DNA from: Chitinophaga lutea
GTDB taxonomy: Bacteria; Bacteroidota; Bacteroidia; Chitinophagales; Chitinophagaceae
DNA length: 64,000 nucleotides
Assembly: GCF_003813775.1 (NCBI RefSeq)
Contig: NZ_RPDH01000003.1
Location: 124,001 to 188,000, forward strand
Direction: 5' to 3'
The position numbers were made by a program, and so were the translations under genes. The notes under the pieces are model-generated. The model saw only the letters and a program-made list of their open reading frames with translations, was not told the origin of the DNA and made no database searches. Positions 9,036 to 18,240 of this stretch are shown piece by piece (positions within the stretch are counted from its first letter, which is position 1; each line of letters opens with the position of its first letter).

Positions 9036-9548
9036 TCATCCCTGTATCACTGCTGCATACATCGTGCCACCATATAAGGATTCATAACTGCCGAGCCGTT
9101 GCACCCGGTTATACCCCATTTTAGCGGCCAATGCTTCGAGTTTGGCGTATGACACGGGATAAGGCACCCAAACAGGCACAGGTACCTCGGTATCGTATTC
9201 CACCACGATATACAGCGGCTGTTTCCGGAAAAAAGCGGCTGTTTTTTTGAGAAAAGCGGGTTTGTCGGCCACATAATGCAGGGAATTGGCCATCAGGATG
9301 CCGTCCAGCGCCTCCAGGGGCAGTTCGTCGGCCACAAAATCAGCCTTTACGGGCAGAATGTCGACCTCGCCCTTTTCCGGCGGCATCGCTATTTTATCGA
9401 CGGCGTAGATGCGGCTGCGGGGGGCGAGCAGGGTAGCCAGCGCATGGGTGAAAAGGTATTCGCCGCTGCCCAGGTCGGCCCATTGCTGCGGCGTGGTTTG
9501 TTCAATGCCTGCAGGTAGCAGGAGGGAAATCGCGTCTTTCAGTTTCAT
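9036..9548 (-). CDS. Small class I SAM-dependent methyltransferase-like protein
   Basis: I chose the start at 9548 (MKLKDAISLL), since the upstream 33 codons of the longest frame are poor in coding character and fall in the divergent promoter region. The 170 residues follow the Rossmann methyltransferase order: WADLGSGEYLFTHALA (motif I, a Gly-poor variant), YAVDKI (acidic end of strand 2), DILPVKADF, then DGILMANSLHYVADKPAFLKK (post I/II). The usual C-terminal strands are short. The substrate is unknown. It is divergent from the serine hydrolase gene at 9648, so the two share a 99-bp intergenic region. Confidence 0.65.
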   Translation of the reverse strand: MKLKDAISLLLPAGIEQTTPQQWADLGSGEYLFTHALATLLAPRSRIYAVDKIAMPPEKGEVDILPVKADFVADELPLEALDGILMANSLHYVADKPAFLKKTAAFFRKQPLYIVVEYDTEVPVPVWVPYPVSYAKLEALAAKMGYNRVQRLGSYESLYGGTMYAAVIQG

Positions 9549-9647
9549 GAGGAGGAAGTTGCCAAGATGAAAAGATAAGATAAATGGCGGATTGTTTTTT
9601 AGCGGTGTATTGATTAAATTACGTACACGGATTAAACCCCCTTCCAC

Positions 9648-11081
9648 ATGCGCGTTTCAAACCTGCCTGCCGCTATCGTGAAGACCGTTCTTCTTTTCGC
9701 CACCTGCGCCCTGACTGTTTCTGTTCATGCCCAGGAGCCCGCGGCCCGCACTGCCGTCAGCCGCCTCGAAAAGAACATCCCCTCACTGATCCGTGATAAC
9801 TACATCCCGGCGCTTTCCGCTGCGTATATCCGCGAAGGTAAACCTGTCTGGCATGCCCATTTCGGAACGGCGCAGGCGACGGATAAAACGCCGGTGACCG
9901 ACTCCACCATATTCGAGGCCGCATCCCTGAGCAAAGTGGCCACAGCCTACGCGGCCCTCCGGCTCGTGGATGCGGGCCGCCTGCATCTCGATACGCCCTT
10001 GTACGCATACCTCGGCAACAACTACGAGATCGGCGACGACCCGCGCATCAAAGGCATCACCGCACGCCGCGTACTCTCGCATTCCGCGGGTTTCCCGAAC
10101 TGGCGCAACCGTGGCGATTCTTTGCTGCCCGTGAATTTTGATCCGGGATCCCGCTTCGGGTATTCCGGCGAAGGGTTCGTATTCCTGGCAAAAGTGATGG
10201 AGAAAATCACCGGCATGCCGCTGGAACAGCTCCTGCAGCAATCGGTGTTCGTGCCGCTGGGTATGACGCACAGCAGCATGGTGTTTCACCCGGCGCAGCG
10301 GCAGCTATACGCTACCCGTCACAGCTGGCTGGGCAAACCCTCGTGGCTGGCGGATTATCCCAACGCCAACGCGGCCGCCAGCCTGCGTACCACGGCGATG
10401 GATTATGCCACCTTCCTGGCGGCCGTGCTCAACGGCACGGGGTTATCCGAATCTTCCCGCCGGCAAATGTTCGCATCCCAGGTAAAAGTAGATACCGCAA
10501 AGCCGCAACTGGCCTGGGGCCTCGGCATCGGGCTGGAAATAACGCCCAAAAGGCGTTACTGCTGGCACTGGGGCGACCAGGGCGACGCAAAGGCCCTCTT
10601 CGTGGCGGATATCGATACGCGGAACGGCCTGGTGTATTTCACCAACAGCGCCAACGGCCTCGCCATCGCGCCGGAGATGACCGGCCTGGCATTGGGCAAC
10701 GGCCCGCGCGATATCCTTGCTTATGTGAAATACGCGGAATTTGACCCGGCTGCGGTGCAGCTGGCAGACGCCATCCGCAGCAAAGGAGCGGCGGCGGCGC
10801 TGGCGGCTTATCTGCGCGACCGTCAACACACCCTCAGCGAAGATGTGATGAATAACATGGGCTACATGTTCCTCCGCGAAAAAAAATACCCGGAAGCCAT
10901 CGCCGTGTTCACGCAGAACTCCAAGGACTACCCGGCGTCGTATAATGTGTGGGACAGCCTGGCGGAAGCCCTGATGGAAAACGGCGACAAAGCCCCGGCC
11001 ATTCAGTACTACGAAAAATCACTGGCGTTGAATCCCGATAACAAAAACGCTGTGGACCAGCTGAAGAAACTGCGGCCATAA
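9648..11081 (+). CDS. Secreted serine hydrolase (beta-lactamase/PBP4* fold) with C-terminal TPR
   Basis: A signal peptide (1-29, ending VHAQ) is followed by a class C beta-lactamase-like domain. The nucleophile motif is S93-L-S-K96, the tyrosine motif is YSGEGF, and the third motif is HWGDQG instead of K-T-G. These residues fit the D-aminopeptidase/esterase branch of the family rather than true beta-lactamases. From about residue 390 to the end there are two tetratricopeptide repeats (NNMGYMFLREKKYPEAIAVF and SLAEALMENGDKAPAIQYYE), a fusion common in Bacteroidota. Only 30 bp separate it from a second serine hydrolase, so the pair is likely an operon. The substrate is unknown. Confidence 0.8.
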   Translation: MRVSNLPAAIVKTVLLFATCALTVSVHAQEPAARTAVSRLEKNIPSLIRDNYIPALSAAYIREGKPVWHAHFGTAQATDKTPVTDSTIFEAASLSKVATAYAALRLVDAGRLHLDTPLYAYLGNNYEIGDDPRIKGITARRVLSHSAGFPNWRNRGDSLLPVNFDPGSRFGYSGEGFVFLAKVMEKITGMPLEQLLQQSVFVPLGMTHSSMVFHPAQRQLYATRHSWLGKPSWLADYPNANAAASLRTTAMDYATFLAAVLNGTGLSESSRRQMFASQVKVDTAKPQLAWGLGIGLEITPKRRYCWHWGDQGDAKALFVADIDTRNGLVYFTNSANGLAIAPEMTGLALGNGPRDILAYVKYAEFDPAAVQLADAIRSKGAAAALAAYLRDRQHTLSEDVMNNMGYMFLREKKYPEAIAVFTQNSKDYPASYNVWDSLAEALMENGDKAPAIQYYEKSLALNPDNKNAVDQLKKLRP

Positions 11082-11111
11082 CAGCGGCATCATCCCAAAA
11101 AATGTATCATC

Positions 11112-12779
11112 ATGAAACCCTGTATTATTCTCCTTATGCTATGCGCTGCCTTTCTGAATGGAAGAGCACAAACAGCCGGACTGCCGGACAGTACGCTCCG
11201 GAAAATCGACCGTCTTTTCGAAAAATGGGATAACGATCACAGTCCCGGCTTTACTGTCGGCATCGTCAGGAACGATTCGCTGATTTTCAGCAAAGGCTAC
11301 GGTATGGCGAACCTCGAATACAACATGCAGAATACCCCCGCATCCATATTTCACGTCGCTTCCGTGTCCAAACAATTCACCGCCTACGCCATCGTATTGC
11401 TGGCCAGGCAGGGAAGGCTGCAGCTCGATGATGACGTACGAAAATACCTGCCCTGGTTCCCCGACCTGAAAGAAAAGATCACCATCGCGCAGCTGCTGCA
11501 TCACATCAGCGGTATCCGCGACCAGTGGCAGCTGCTGGCCACCGCCGGCACCCGGCTCGATGATGTGATCACGCAGGAACAGATCATCAAGATACTCAGC
11601 CGCCAGCAGGCGCTTAATTTCAAACCCGGTGAACGATTTAACTATTGCAACAGCGGCTACACCATGGCCGCGGAGATCGTTAAGGCGGTGACGGGGAAAA
11701 CGCTCCGCCAGTTCACCGACTCGGCCATTTTCAAACCGCTGGGCATGCGGGACACACACTTTCACGACGATTATACCGAAGTAGTGTACAACCGCGCCTA
11801 TTCCTACTTCCGTGGCGACGACGGCAAATTCCATAACGCGGTGCTGAGTTATTCCAACGCCGGCGCCACAAGCCTGTTCACCAATATCAACGACCTGGCC
11901 AAATGGGTGATGAACTTCTATGCGCCGAAAGCCGGCACTGCGGAAGATATCAAACGGCTCGCACAAAAAACACGGCTCAACAACGGGAAAGAAATCGACT
12001 ATGCCCTTGGCATCAGCCATGTTGTTTACCGGGGGCGGAAGGGACTGGCGCACAACGGCGCCGATGCCGGTTACCGTACCACATTGACGGTTTTCCCGGA
12101 CCTGAAAATGGGATTCATCGTGCTGGCGAACCGGGCGGATTTTAACCCGGGAGAAAGGGCCATGGAACTGGCCGCCCTGTTTATACCCGCCCCGGAAAAA
12201 GGAAAACCCGCACCGAAGCCGGACAGCAGTCTCGCCATGCTGAAAAACGCCGCGCTGATACGCCCGTTCGAAGGCAGTTATATTTCGGACGAAGGCACCC
12301 AGATGAAATTCCGCCTGAACGATAACAAATTCTACGCCGATGCCTTCGGCAGATCGGAGTTGCTGCAGCAAAAAAAGGATACTTTTTATACGCTGGGCAC
12401 ACCCGCCGTTTCATATGTGTTCAATGCCTCCGGCAGCGGAGACACTACAGCGCTGGTGACCTTTTCCCCGGGAGAAACGGCGCTGCTGAAAAAATCCGTG
12501 CCCGTGCCGAAAACCAGCGAGGTACTGAACACTTATGCGGGTACCTATTACAGCCCGGAGCTGGAATGCAGCTACCGCATTGTGGTGAAAGACGGTGGGC
12601 TGGTGATGACCAGCAGCAAGTATAACGACATGCCGCTGCGCTTCGAAGGGCCCGATCACCTGCTGTCGAACTGGTGGTGGATGTCGAAATTGCATGTGCT
12701 CCGCGATGGCGGCAAAGTGACCGGTTTTGAGGTCAACGACGGGAGGGTGCTGCATTTGAAGTTCAACAAAATACAATAG
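11112..12779 (+). CDS. Secreted serine hydrolase (beta-lactamase/PBP4* fold) with C-terminal beta domain
   Basis: Signal peptide 1-20 (NGRAQ), then the serine-hydrolase fold with S84-V-S-K87, the tyrosine motif YCNSGY and the third motif HNGADAGYRT. The last 170 residues form a lipocalin-like beta region (FEGSYISDEGTQMKFRL, YAGTYYSPELECSYRIVVK) often attached to this family. It is the second of two tandem hydrolases but is not a close copy of the first: the C-terminal domains differ. The stop codon lies 3 bp from the stop of the convergent ATPase gene on the other strand, with no visible terminator between them. Confidence 0.8.
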   Translation: MKPCIILLMLCAAFLNGRAQTAGLPDSTLRKIDRLFEKWDNDHSPGFTVGIVRNDSLIFSKGYGMANLEYNMQNTPASIFHVASVSKQFTAYAIVLLARQGRLQLDDDVRKYLPWFPDLKEKITIAQLLHHISGIRDQWQLLATAGTRLDDVITQEQIIKILSRQQALNFKPGERFNYCNSGYTMAAEIVKAVTGKTLRQFTDSAIFKPLGMRDTHFHDDYTEVVYNRAYSYFRGDDGKFHNAVLSYSNAGATSLFTNINDLAKWVMNFYAPKAGTAEDIKRLAQKTRLNNGKEIDYALGISHVVYRGRKGLAHNGADAGYRTTLTVFPDLKMGFIVLANRADFNPGERAMELAALFIPAPEKGKPAPKPDSSLAMLKNAALIRPFEGSYISDEGTQMKFRLNDNKFYADAFGRSELLQQKKDTFYTLGTPAVSYVFNASGSGDTTALVTFSPGETALLKKSVPVPKTSEVLNTYAGTYYSPELECSYRIVVKDGGLVMTSSKYNDMPLRFEGPDHLLSNWWWMSKLHVLRDGGKVTGFEVNDGRVLHLKFNKIQ

Positions 12780-12782
12780 GGC

Positions 12783-14099
12783 TTATCCCTTTCCTTCCTT
12801 CACCAGTTCCCGGCGGATGGCGTAGAGCAGCTCCGGCGAAGTGATTTCTTCTTTCTGGTTGCTGATCAGCTTCAGGCAGCAGAAATAGGCGATGTTGTTG
12901 ATGTTCGAGCCGGTGAGCTCGTGTTCGTTCGAAATATGCTCGAGCGAAATGTCGCTGGCAAACTTCACCCGTTCGGGGAACGACCGTTCCCAGAGAATAT
13001 AACGTTCTGTTGCGGAAGGCACCGGGAAGTACACCACGTTCTGCATCCTCCGAAGGAAAGCCTCGTCCATATTGGCTTTGAAGTTGGAAGCGAGGATGAT
13101 GAGGCCGTTGTAGCTTTCGATGCGCTGCAACAGGTAACCCACTTCCTGGTTGGCGTATTTGTCGTGCGCGTCATGGATTTCGGTGCGTTTGCCGAACAGC
13201 GAATCCGCCTCATCAAAAAAGAGGATCCACTTTTTCTGTTCCGCCCGGTCAAATATCCTTGAAAGGTTTTTCTCCGTTTCACCGATGTATTTCGATACCA
13301 CTTTGGACAGGTCTATCCGGAACACGTCGAGCCCGGTGGATTTGCCCAGCAACGTGGCCGCCATGGTTTTGCCCGTGCCGGGAGGGCCGTGGAACAACGC
13401 GCAGTAGCCGCGTTTCATCCGCTGTCCGAACTGCCACTCGTGCAGCAGCGTATGGTGGTGTTTGATCCATTCTTCGATTTCGCGGATTTGCTGGAGGGTG
13501 TAACCGTTCAGTACAAGATCGTCCCATTCGCGGGAAGTGCTGATGTATTCCGCCGCAAACTCGGAGGAAAAACGGGGGTGGCTGATTTGCCCGGTGAGCC
13601 AGAACTCCAGTGTTTCTTCGGCCAGCACGAGCCGCCCGCCCATCATCGGTTCGCCGTAGGGGACCGTTTCGATGGAAAGGATGCCTTTCCTGAAAAATAC
13701 GCTGCCATGCAGCAGGCGGTGCTGCAGCTCTACCCGGCGGTTCACGTCGTTGCCGGCCAGGATGAACAGGAGGGTTTCGCCGGTGGGCAGGGTGCCGCGG
13801 TGGTGCAGGCTTTTGGAACCGCCGAAGTCGATGAAATTGCTGCCGTCGGGCAGGTATTCTTTGATGATGTCGTCGTAAAAGGAGGGTTGCAGATGAGGCG
13901 CCAGGGCCAGCAGCAGGCACACGTATTCATCGGCGTCCGGCTGCTGCTCTTCCATCCAGAGGGCGAACGGGCTCCCGTCGTGCCAGTACGCATCGGCATC
14001 TACCGTTACGTCGTCGGTTTTGCCGAAGTGCAGCGCCAGGCGGCCGGAGATGTAACTGCGCAGGTATTGGAGGGGAATATGAAAAGAATACGGGGTCAT
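12783..14099 (-). CDS. eCIS AAA+ ATPase (Pvc15-like)
   Basis: The 438-residue protein has an N-terminal region specific to injection-system ATPases (about 1-200) and a C-terminal AAA+ module. Walker A is GPPGTGKT at 238-245. Walker B is ILFFDEAD with D296 and E297. Sensor 1 is LASNF and the arginine finger is probably in AFLRRMQN. Proteins of this type (Pvc15 in Photorhabdus virulence cassettes) are conserved in eCIS loci and are thought to act in the producer cell in particle assembly or cargo loading. They are not ClpV-type sheath recyclers. It is the last gene of the operon, one base after the immunity-like gene. Confidence 0.88.
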   Translation of the reverse strand: MTPYSFHIPLQYLRSYISGRLALHFGKTDDVTVDADAYWHDGSPFALWMEEQQPDADEYVCLLLALAPHLQPSFYDDIIKEYLPDGSNFIDFGGSKSLHHRGTLPTGETLLFILAGNDVNRRVELQHRLLHGSVFFRKGILSIETVPYGEPMMGGRLVLAEETLEFWLTGQISHPRFSSEFAAEYISTSREWDDLVLNGYTLQQIREIEEWIKHHHTLLHEWQFGQRMKRGYCALFHGPPGTGKTMAATLLGKSTGLDVFRIDLSKVVSKYIGETEKNLSRIFDRAEQKKWILFFDEADSLFGKRTEIHDAHDKYANQEVGYLLQRIESYNGLIILASNFKANMDEAFLRRMQNVVYFPVPSATERYILWERSFPERVKFASDISLEHISNEHELTGSNINNIAYFCCLKLISNQKEEITSPELLYAIRRELVKEGKG

Positions 14100-14100
14100 G

Positions 14101-14655
14101 TTATTCGAGTTGTGAAAGGATTTGCAGATAGGATTTTAACTCCACTTTTTGCAGATTGTTGGCGTTCAGCTCCCCGCCCAGTGCGATGGCCGGCACAAAA
14201 CCGTAACATTCTTCGTACGTAATGGGCCCCAGCCGCTTCCGCGCTTTTTCGTACAGGTTGAAATAATAGTATTCGTTCAGCGATTCATCGGCGGTAACGG
14301 AGAAGTTGAGCAGGTCGGCAAGACCGAACTCCTCATACGTCGTTACATCGAGGTACGCGGGATCGAAAGAGTGATGTGTGCCGCCCTGTTCGAAAATGAC
14401 CCCGCCGAGCCCCGTGCGCACGAGCGGCGTCACACCTTGTAAATCCGCGGCCTGTTCCGTTTCCTGCCGCAGGTCGTCCGGGTCCACCAGCCAGAAAAAT
14501 CCGTTATTGAAAGAGCAGAAGCCGTCGGCTTTCCACATCTCTATCAGGAAGTCCGGTACTTTGCCGGTGTATTTACGGATGGTGGCTTCACTCGCGGGCG
14601 TAAACGTTCCCTCGTCTTTCGGGTGTTTGCGGAGGAAGATATCTATTTCGTCCAT
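14101..14655 (-). CDS. Tdi1-like immunity protein (GAD-like + DUF1851)
   Basis: The 184-residue protein has no signal peptide and should be cytoplasmic. Residues about 15-100 resemble the GAD-like domain (IRKYTGKVPDFLIEMWKADGF, FFWLVDPDDL). Residues about 115-184 resemble DUF1851, with the diagnostic ARKRLGPITYEECYGFVPAIALGG and a C-terminal YLQILSQL. This two-domain order is that of Tdi1 of Agrobacterium tumefaciens, which neutralises the DNase effector Tde1. The gene lies 5 bp after a DUF4157 protein whose C-terminus looks like a Tde1-type nuclease, the arrangement expected of an effector-immunity pair. The domain assignment is good by eye; that it protects the producer is inference. Confidence 0.8.
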   Translation of the reverse strand: MDEIDIFLRKHPKDEGTFTPASEATIRKYTGKVPDFLIEMWKADGFCSFNNGFFWLVDPDDLRQETEQAADLQGVTPLVRTGLGGVIFEQGGTHHSFDPAYLDVTTYEEFGLADLLNFSVTADESLNEYYYFNLYEKARKRLGPITYEECYGFVPAIALGGELNANNLQKVELKSYLQILSQLE

Positions 14656-14660
14656 GGTCG

Positions 14661-17600
14661 TCAGTTTATTTTGATCTTCACGTTTTCACTGGAATGTTTG
14701 GCGGGTTTCACTTTTTCCACGCCCTGTACAATGAGCGGCACCTGCGTTTTCCACTGGCTGCCCAGCGATGAGTTGACGTTGGTGGCGCCGTGCCCGCCGA
14801 ATTTGTCGCCTTCACCGCCTGCCACCTGGTCCACTTCATGCAGCAATGCCTTGCCGGACAGGAACGCGTCCGTTTTGCTTTCGGCCATGCTCTTCGCCTT
14901 GATGTCGAGCGCGGGCGGTTTCAGGGTGGGCGACGTGATCTTCAGTTCGTCGTACGATTCTTTCAGGTATTTCGACAACAGCTTCTGCCGTTCCATTCGC
15001 TTGCCACGGTCGAGGCCCGGCGTGTCCCTGCCCAGTTTCTCGAAGTTGTAGCGGTTGGCCAGCCAGTTCGCGATCTTCATATTGTTGATGGCCACCTCCT
15101 GCATTTTGAGCTGATGCTGGAACTCCCCGGCCGGATGCGCGGGATTCTTCACAAAGGTAAGGGCTACCACGTCCATTTTGTCTTTCAGGTTGTCCGTCCC
15201 TTTGAGCTGGGAAAGTACGCCGGCCAGCAGGGTGAACTGCGTATCGAGGTCGGCCTGTTTTTTGGCGGCCTCGGGGGGCGTGTCTGCGGGTGTGCGTTTG
15301 ATCTGCCCGATCTTGCTCAGGATGCCGCGGGCCGTGTTCACCGGGCCCACATTGGCCGGGTCGAGGCCCTGCAGCCGCGTCAGGTAGTCGTTGGCCAGGG
15401 TTGGGGTGGAAGCGATGTAAATTTCCGCGCTTTCGTCTTTGCCCTTGAAATACACGGAGTGTGATTTCTGATCGCCGCCTGTGAAGGTTTTGCGGATCTT
15501 CAGCCAGCCCATCAGTTTTTCCTTGGCTTTGGCGAGGAACTTCTTGCCTACTTTCACCACCCAGTCGATCACCTTGTCGATCGCCTTGTCTACCGGCGCA
15601 CGCAGCTTCTTGATGATGGTCACCACCTTGTCGGAGATCTTGCCGAGGCCGAGGAAGTTGGCGAGGAAACTGATGGCCAGGCTCAGCATGCCGCCCAGCA
15701 CGCTTTCCACCTTGTTCGCCGCTTTGCCGATGGCGCCGCCGGCAATTTCCACCATGCTGTCGATCACCGCCATGCCCACCTGCGCGATCTGCTGTATTTT
15801 CTGCACGAGGAACATGATGGTGTTGTAAATGGAGATGATGGACTGTATGAATGCTCCCGCAGGGTTGAGGCTGCTGAGCAGTTTCACGATGGCGGCCTGC
15901 ACCACGGTAACGGTCACATAGGTAGTAACCTCTGAAATGAATTGTGCTTTGAGTTCTTCGATTTTGTCCTGCATTTTGTCCCATGCCGCCGCCGGCCCTT
16001 CGTTCACCAGCGTCTGCACCACGTCGAAGCCGGCTTCCATGGCTACCACGGCAGTTTCGCCGATGGCTTTCACCAGTTTGCCGCGAACGTTCTGCCAGGT
16101 GAGGCCGAATACGGACAGGCCGAGCTTGATGATCTCTTTCAGTGTGAACGCCTGTGGAATGTAGATGTTGGCCCCTTTCAGCGAGCCCAGCAGCCAGTCG
16201 ATCAGGCCTTTTTTCAGCCAGGTGCCGAAGCGGTTCTTGAACTGGTTGAAGCCCTGTTTGGCGGCGTTGACGAGGTGGCCTACGAACACCATCGGCTTTT
16301 CGAGAATGGACTTGAACGCGCCGCGCACCTTTTGCAGGTAAGGCATGGCGCCCGGGGCTACCACGGAGAAGATGATCTCCAGCAGGTCGAAGATGGTATT
16401 CATCGCCCAGTCCGCGAACGAAGCCGCGAAACCGCCGAATACCTTGAATACTTTGGAGAAGAGGTTGGGCAGGATGATAAAGTCCATCACCTCGATGGAT
16501 TTCAGCATGGCGATGAAATCCTGCGGGAAAGATTTTACCATGTCCATCAGCCCCTTCATGGCTTTCTGGAACCAGGCGAAGGCTTTGTCTACCGCGTTGC
16601 CTTTCTTGATATTGTCCCAGATGTCCTGCCGCCCGATCATTTTCATGAACCCGCCGATGAGCGTGTCCGCATTGCGGGGCACGGATTCGTTGGTGATGGG
16701 GTTGAAACCGATCACGGCGCAGAGCAGGTCGAAACCGGGCGCTTTGGCGGCTAATGCGGCGAGCGGTTTGAGCACGGCGTCGCGGATGAACTGCATGATC
16801 TCTTCGAACAGCCCCTTGATGAAGCTGATCACGTCGTTCACCGGCGTGCTGAAAATGCTGACGGCCCGGTCCCAGGTCTGGCCGGGAGAGAATATGATAT
16901 CGGACAGATCCAGTTCGCTCCTGAACTGGTTGATGCCGTTGATGATCTGGCTGACGAGGTTGGAGAATTTCTTGAGTTTGCCTTCCACCCAGCTGCCGGC
17001 TTTCTCGAACACGCTGTATTTCTCCAGCGCCTGGGTGATCAGGCCGCCGCCGGGCAGGAATTCGACGATGGCCCGCAGGATGTTGGCGGCGCTGGTATCC
17101 ACGCTGGCGCCGGTAATGGGGTTGGTGCCCACCACGATGGTGAACATCCGGAAACCGGGTACATAGGTGTGCGCTTTTTCAGACATCCAGTCGAGCGCAT
17201 CCTGCCAGGAGGGAATGCGCAGTTCGATGCGCTGCACCTGCGGCTCAACGCGCGGCGCTGCGGGCGCTTCCGTACGTTGTACGCTGTGGCCCTGCTGCAC
17301 CACGTGGGTCAGCTCATGGGCCAGCAGCTGTTTACCGCCGGAGGTGCCGGGCTGGTATTCGTTCTGGTTGAAGAAGATGTGATTCTGGTAAGTGAACGCC
17401 TTGGCGCCGGCTTCATTACTGAGTTTGGACGCGTCGGGCCCGCTGTGGATGCGTACGTTGCTGAAGTCGGCATTGAAGCGGTGCTCCATGAAGTTTTTCG
17501 TGTCGTCAGACAATGCATGGCCGCCGCCGCTTTGCTGGCGGATGCCTTCGCCGAGGTCGTTGATGGCGGACGATGGTGTGCCTTCCCCTTTCCGCTGCAC

Positions 17601-18221
17601 CTTGTCTTCCTTCGGCGCAGCGTTCATCTGCACTTTATCGTCTTTCGCGGGAGCGGCTTCTTTTTTCTGTATTTTATCCTCCTTCGCCGGGGCGGGCGCC
17701 TTCTCGTCCTTGGCGGCTTCTTTTTTCTGTACTTTATCTTCTTTCGATGGAGCGGTATTCACCGGCGCCTTCTCATCTTTCGCAGGCGGCGCCTCTTTTT
17801 TCTGCACCTTGTCGTCTTTCGGGGGCGCCTCTTTCATCGCGGGTTTCTCTTCCTGCGCCGGTGCTGCTTTCATCTGCACCTTGTCCATTTTCGCCGCGGC
17901 GGGCTTGGGCTGTTCAGGCGCTGGCGACGGTTTTACAGGCGGCTTTTTAGGGCCTTTTTCGGGCGCGGCTTTCGTTTGTACTTTCTTGTCTTTATCGGCG
18001 GTTTTTTTACCGTCTGTAACCGGCGCGCGCATCACTTTGTCCGCCATCTGATCGGCTTCCTTTTCAGCGGGGTCGTTGGGTGCGCCGATTTTCAGTTTGG
18101 CCTGGACGGGGGTGGAGGAGGAGGCAAAAAACGGCTTTTCCTCGCTTTTCTGCGAAGATGATTTTTTCTGCGGCGGGTTGGCGACAGAGGTTTTAGCAGC
18201 CGTATCTGCACCTGATTTCAT
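14661..18221 (-). CDS. DUF4157 eCIS cargo protein with C-terminal Tde1/Ntox15-like nuclease domain
   Basis: This 1186-residue protein is the likely payload. Residues 1-220 are disordered and Lys/Pro/Ala-rich with repeated DKVQKKEA units. Residues about 222-316 are the DUF4157 (eCIS core) domain with an intact metalloprotease-like motif H302-E-L-T-H306. Residues about 330-960 form a long helical region with hydrophobic helices and an internal duplication (PGF...NPIT near 353 and again near 492). The C-terminal 225 residues end in a domain with H1128-E-V-D1131, then VAGG and NVNSSLGSQWK, which matches the HxxD motif and surroundings of the Ntox15/Tde1 DNase family. It sits between the tape measure gene and an immunity-like gene. 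DUF4157 proteins are eCIS-linked; DNase activity is inferred. Confidence 0.78.
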   Translation of the reverse strand: MKSGADTAAKTSVANPPQKKSSSQKSEEKPFFASSSTPVQAKLKIGAPNDPAEKEADQMADKVMRAPVTDGKKTADKDKKVQTKAAPEKGPKKPPVKPSPAPEQPKPAAAKMDKVQMKAAPAQEEKPAMKEAPPKDDKVQKKEAPPAKDEKAPVNTAPSKEDKVQKKEAAKDEKAPAPAKEDKIQKKEAAPAKDDKVQMNAAPKEDKVQRKGEGTPSSAINDLGEGIRQQSGGGHALSDDTKNFMEHRFNADFSNVRIHSGPDASKLSNEAGAKAFTYQNHIFFNQNEYQPGTSGGKQLLAHELTHVVQQGHSVQRTEAPAAPRVEPQVQRIELRIPSWQDALDWMSEKAHTYVPGFRMFTIVVGTNPITGASVDTSAANILRAIVEFLPGGGLITQALEKYSVFEKAGSWVEGKLKKFSNLVSQIINGINQFRSELDLSDIIFSPGQTWDRAVSIFSTPVNDVISFIKGLFEEIMQFIRDAVLKPLAALAAKAPGFDLLCAVIGFNPITNESVPRNADTLIGGFMKMIGRQDIWDNIKKGNAVDKAFAWFQKAMKGLMDMVKSFPQDFIAMLKSIEVMDFIILPNLFSKVFKVFGGFAASFADWAMNTIFDLLEIIFSVVAPGAMPYLQKVRGAFKSILEKPMVFVGHLVNAAKQGFNQFKNRFGTWLKKGLIDWLLGSLKGANIYIPQAFTLKEIIKLGLSVFGLTWQNVRGKLVKAIGETAVVAMEAGFDVVQTLVNEGPAAAWDKMQDKIEELKAQFISEVTTYVTVTVVQAAIVKLLSSLNPAGAFIQSIISIYNTIMFLVQKIQQIAQVGMAVIDSMVEIAGGAIGKAANKVESVLGGMLSLAISFLANFLGLGKISDKVVTIIKKLRAPVDKAIDKVIDWVVKVGKKFLAKAKEKLMGWLKIRKTFTGGDQKSHSVYFKGKDESAEIYIASTPTLANDYLTRLQGLDPANVGPVNTARGILSKIGQIKRTPADTPPEAAKKQADLDTQFTLLAGVLSQLKGTDNLKDKMDVVALTFVKNPAHPAGEFQHQLKMQEVAINNMKIANWLANRYNFEKLGRDTPGLDRGKRMERQKLLSKYLKESYDELKITSPTLKPPALDIKAKSMAESKTDAFLSGKALLHEVDQVAGGEGDKFGGHGATNVNSSLGSQWKTQVPLIVQGVEKVKPAKHSSENVKIKIN
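17590..17890 (-). repeat. Degenerate tandem repeats encoding DKVQKKEA-type units
   Basis: Inside the 5' part of the DUF4157 gene, about eight imperfect units of 11-16 codons recur (variants of KEDKVQKKEAAPAKD, with DKIQKKEA and DKVQMKAAP). The region is low in complexity and charged. It may be a flexible leader for loading or export, and copy number may vary between strains. Confidence 0.7.
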
Positions 18222-18240
18222 GCATCCGGGGTTTAACGTT

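Noticed and set aside
9648..12779. True beta-lactamase resistance genes
   Set aside because: The third motif is HWGD or HNGA and not KTG, and both carry extra C-terminal domains, so they fit the broader serine hydrolase group.
17590..17890. CRISPR-like array
   Set aside because: The repeats are imperfect, have no spacers and lie in frame within the DUF4157 gene as a low-complexity protein segment.
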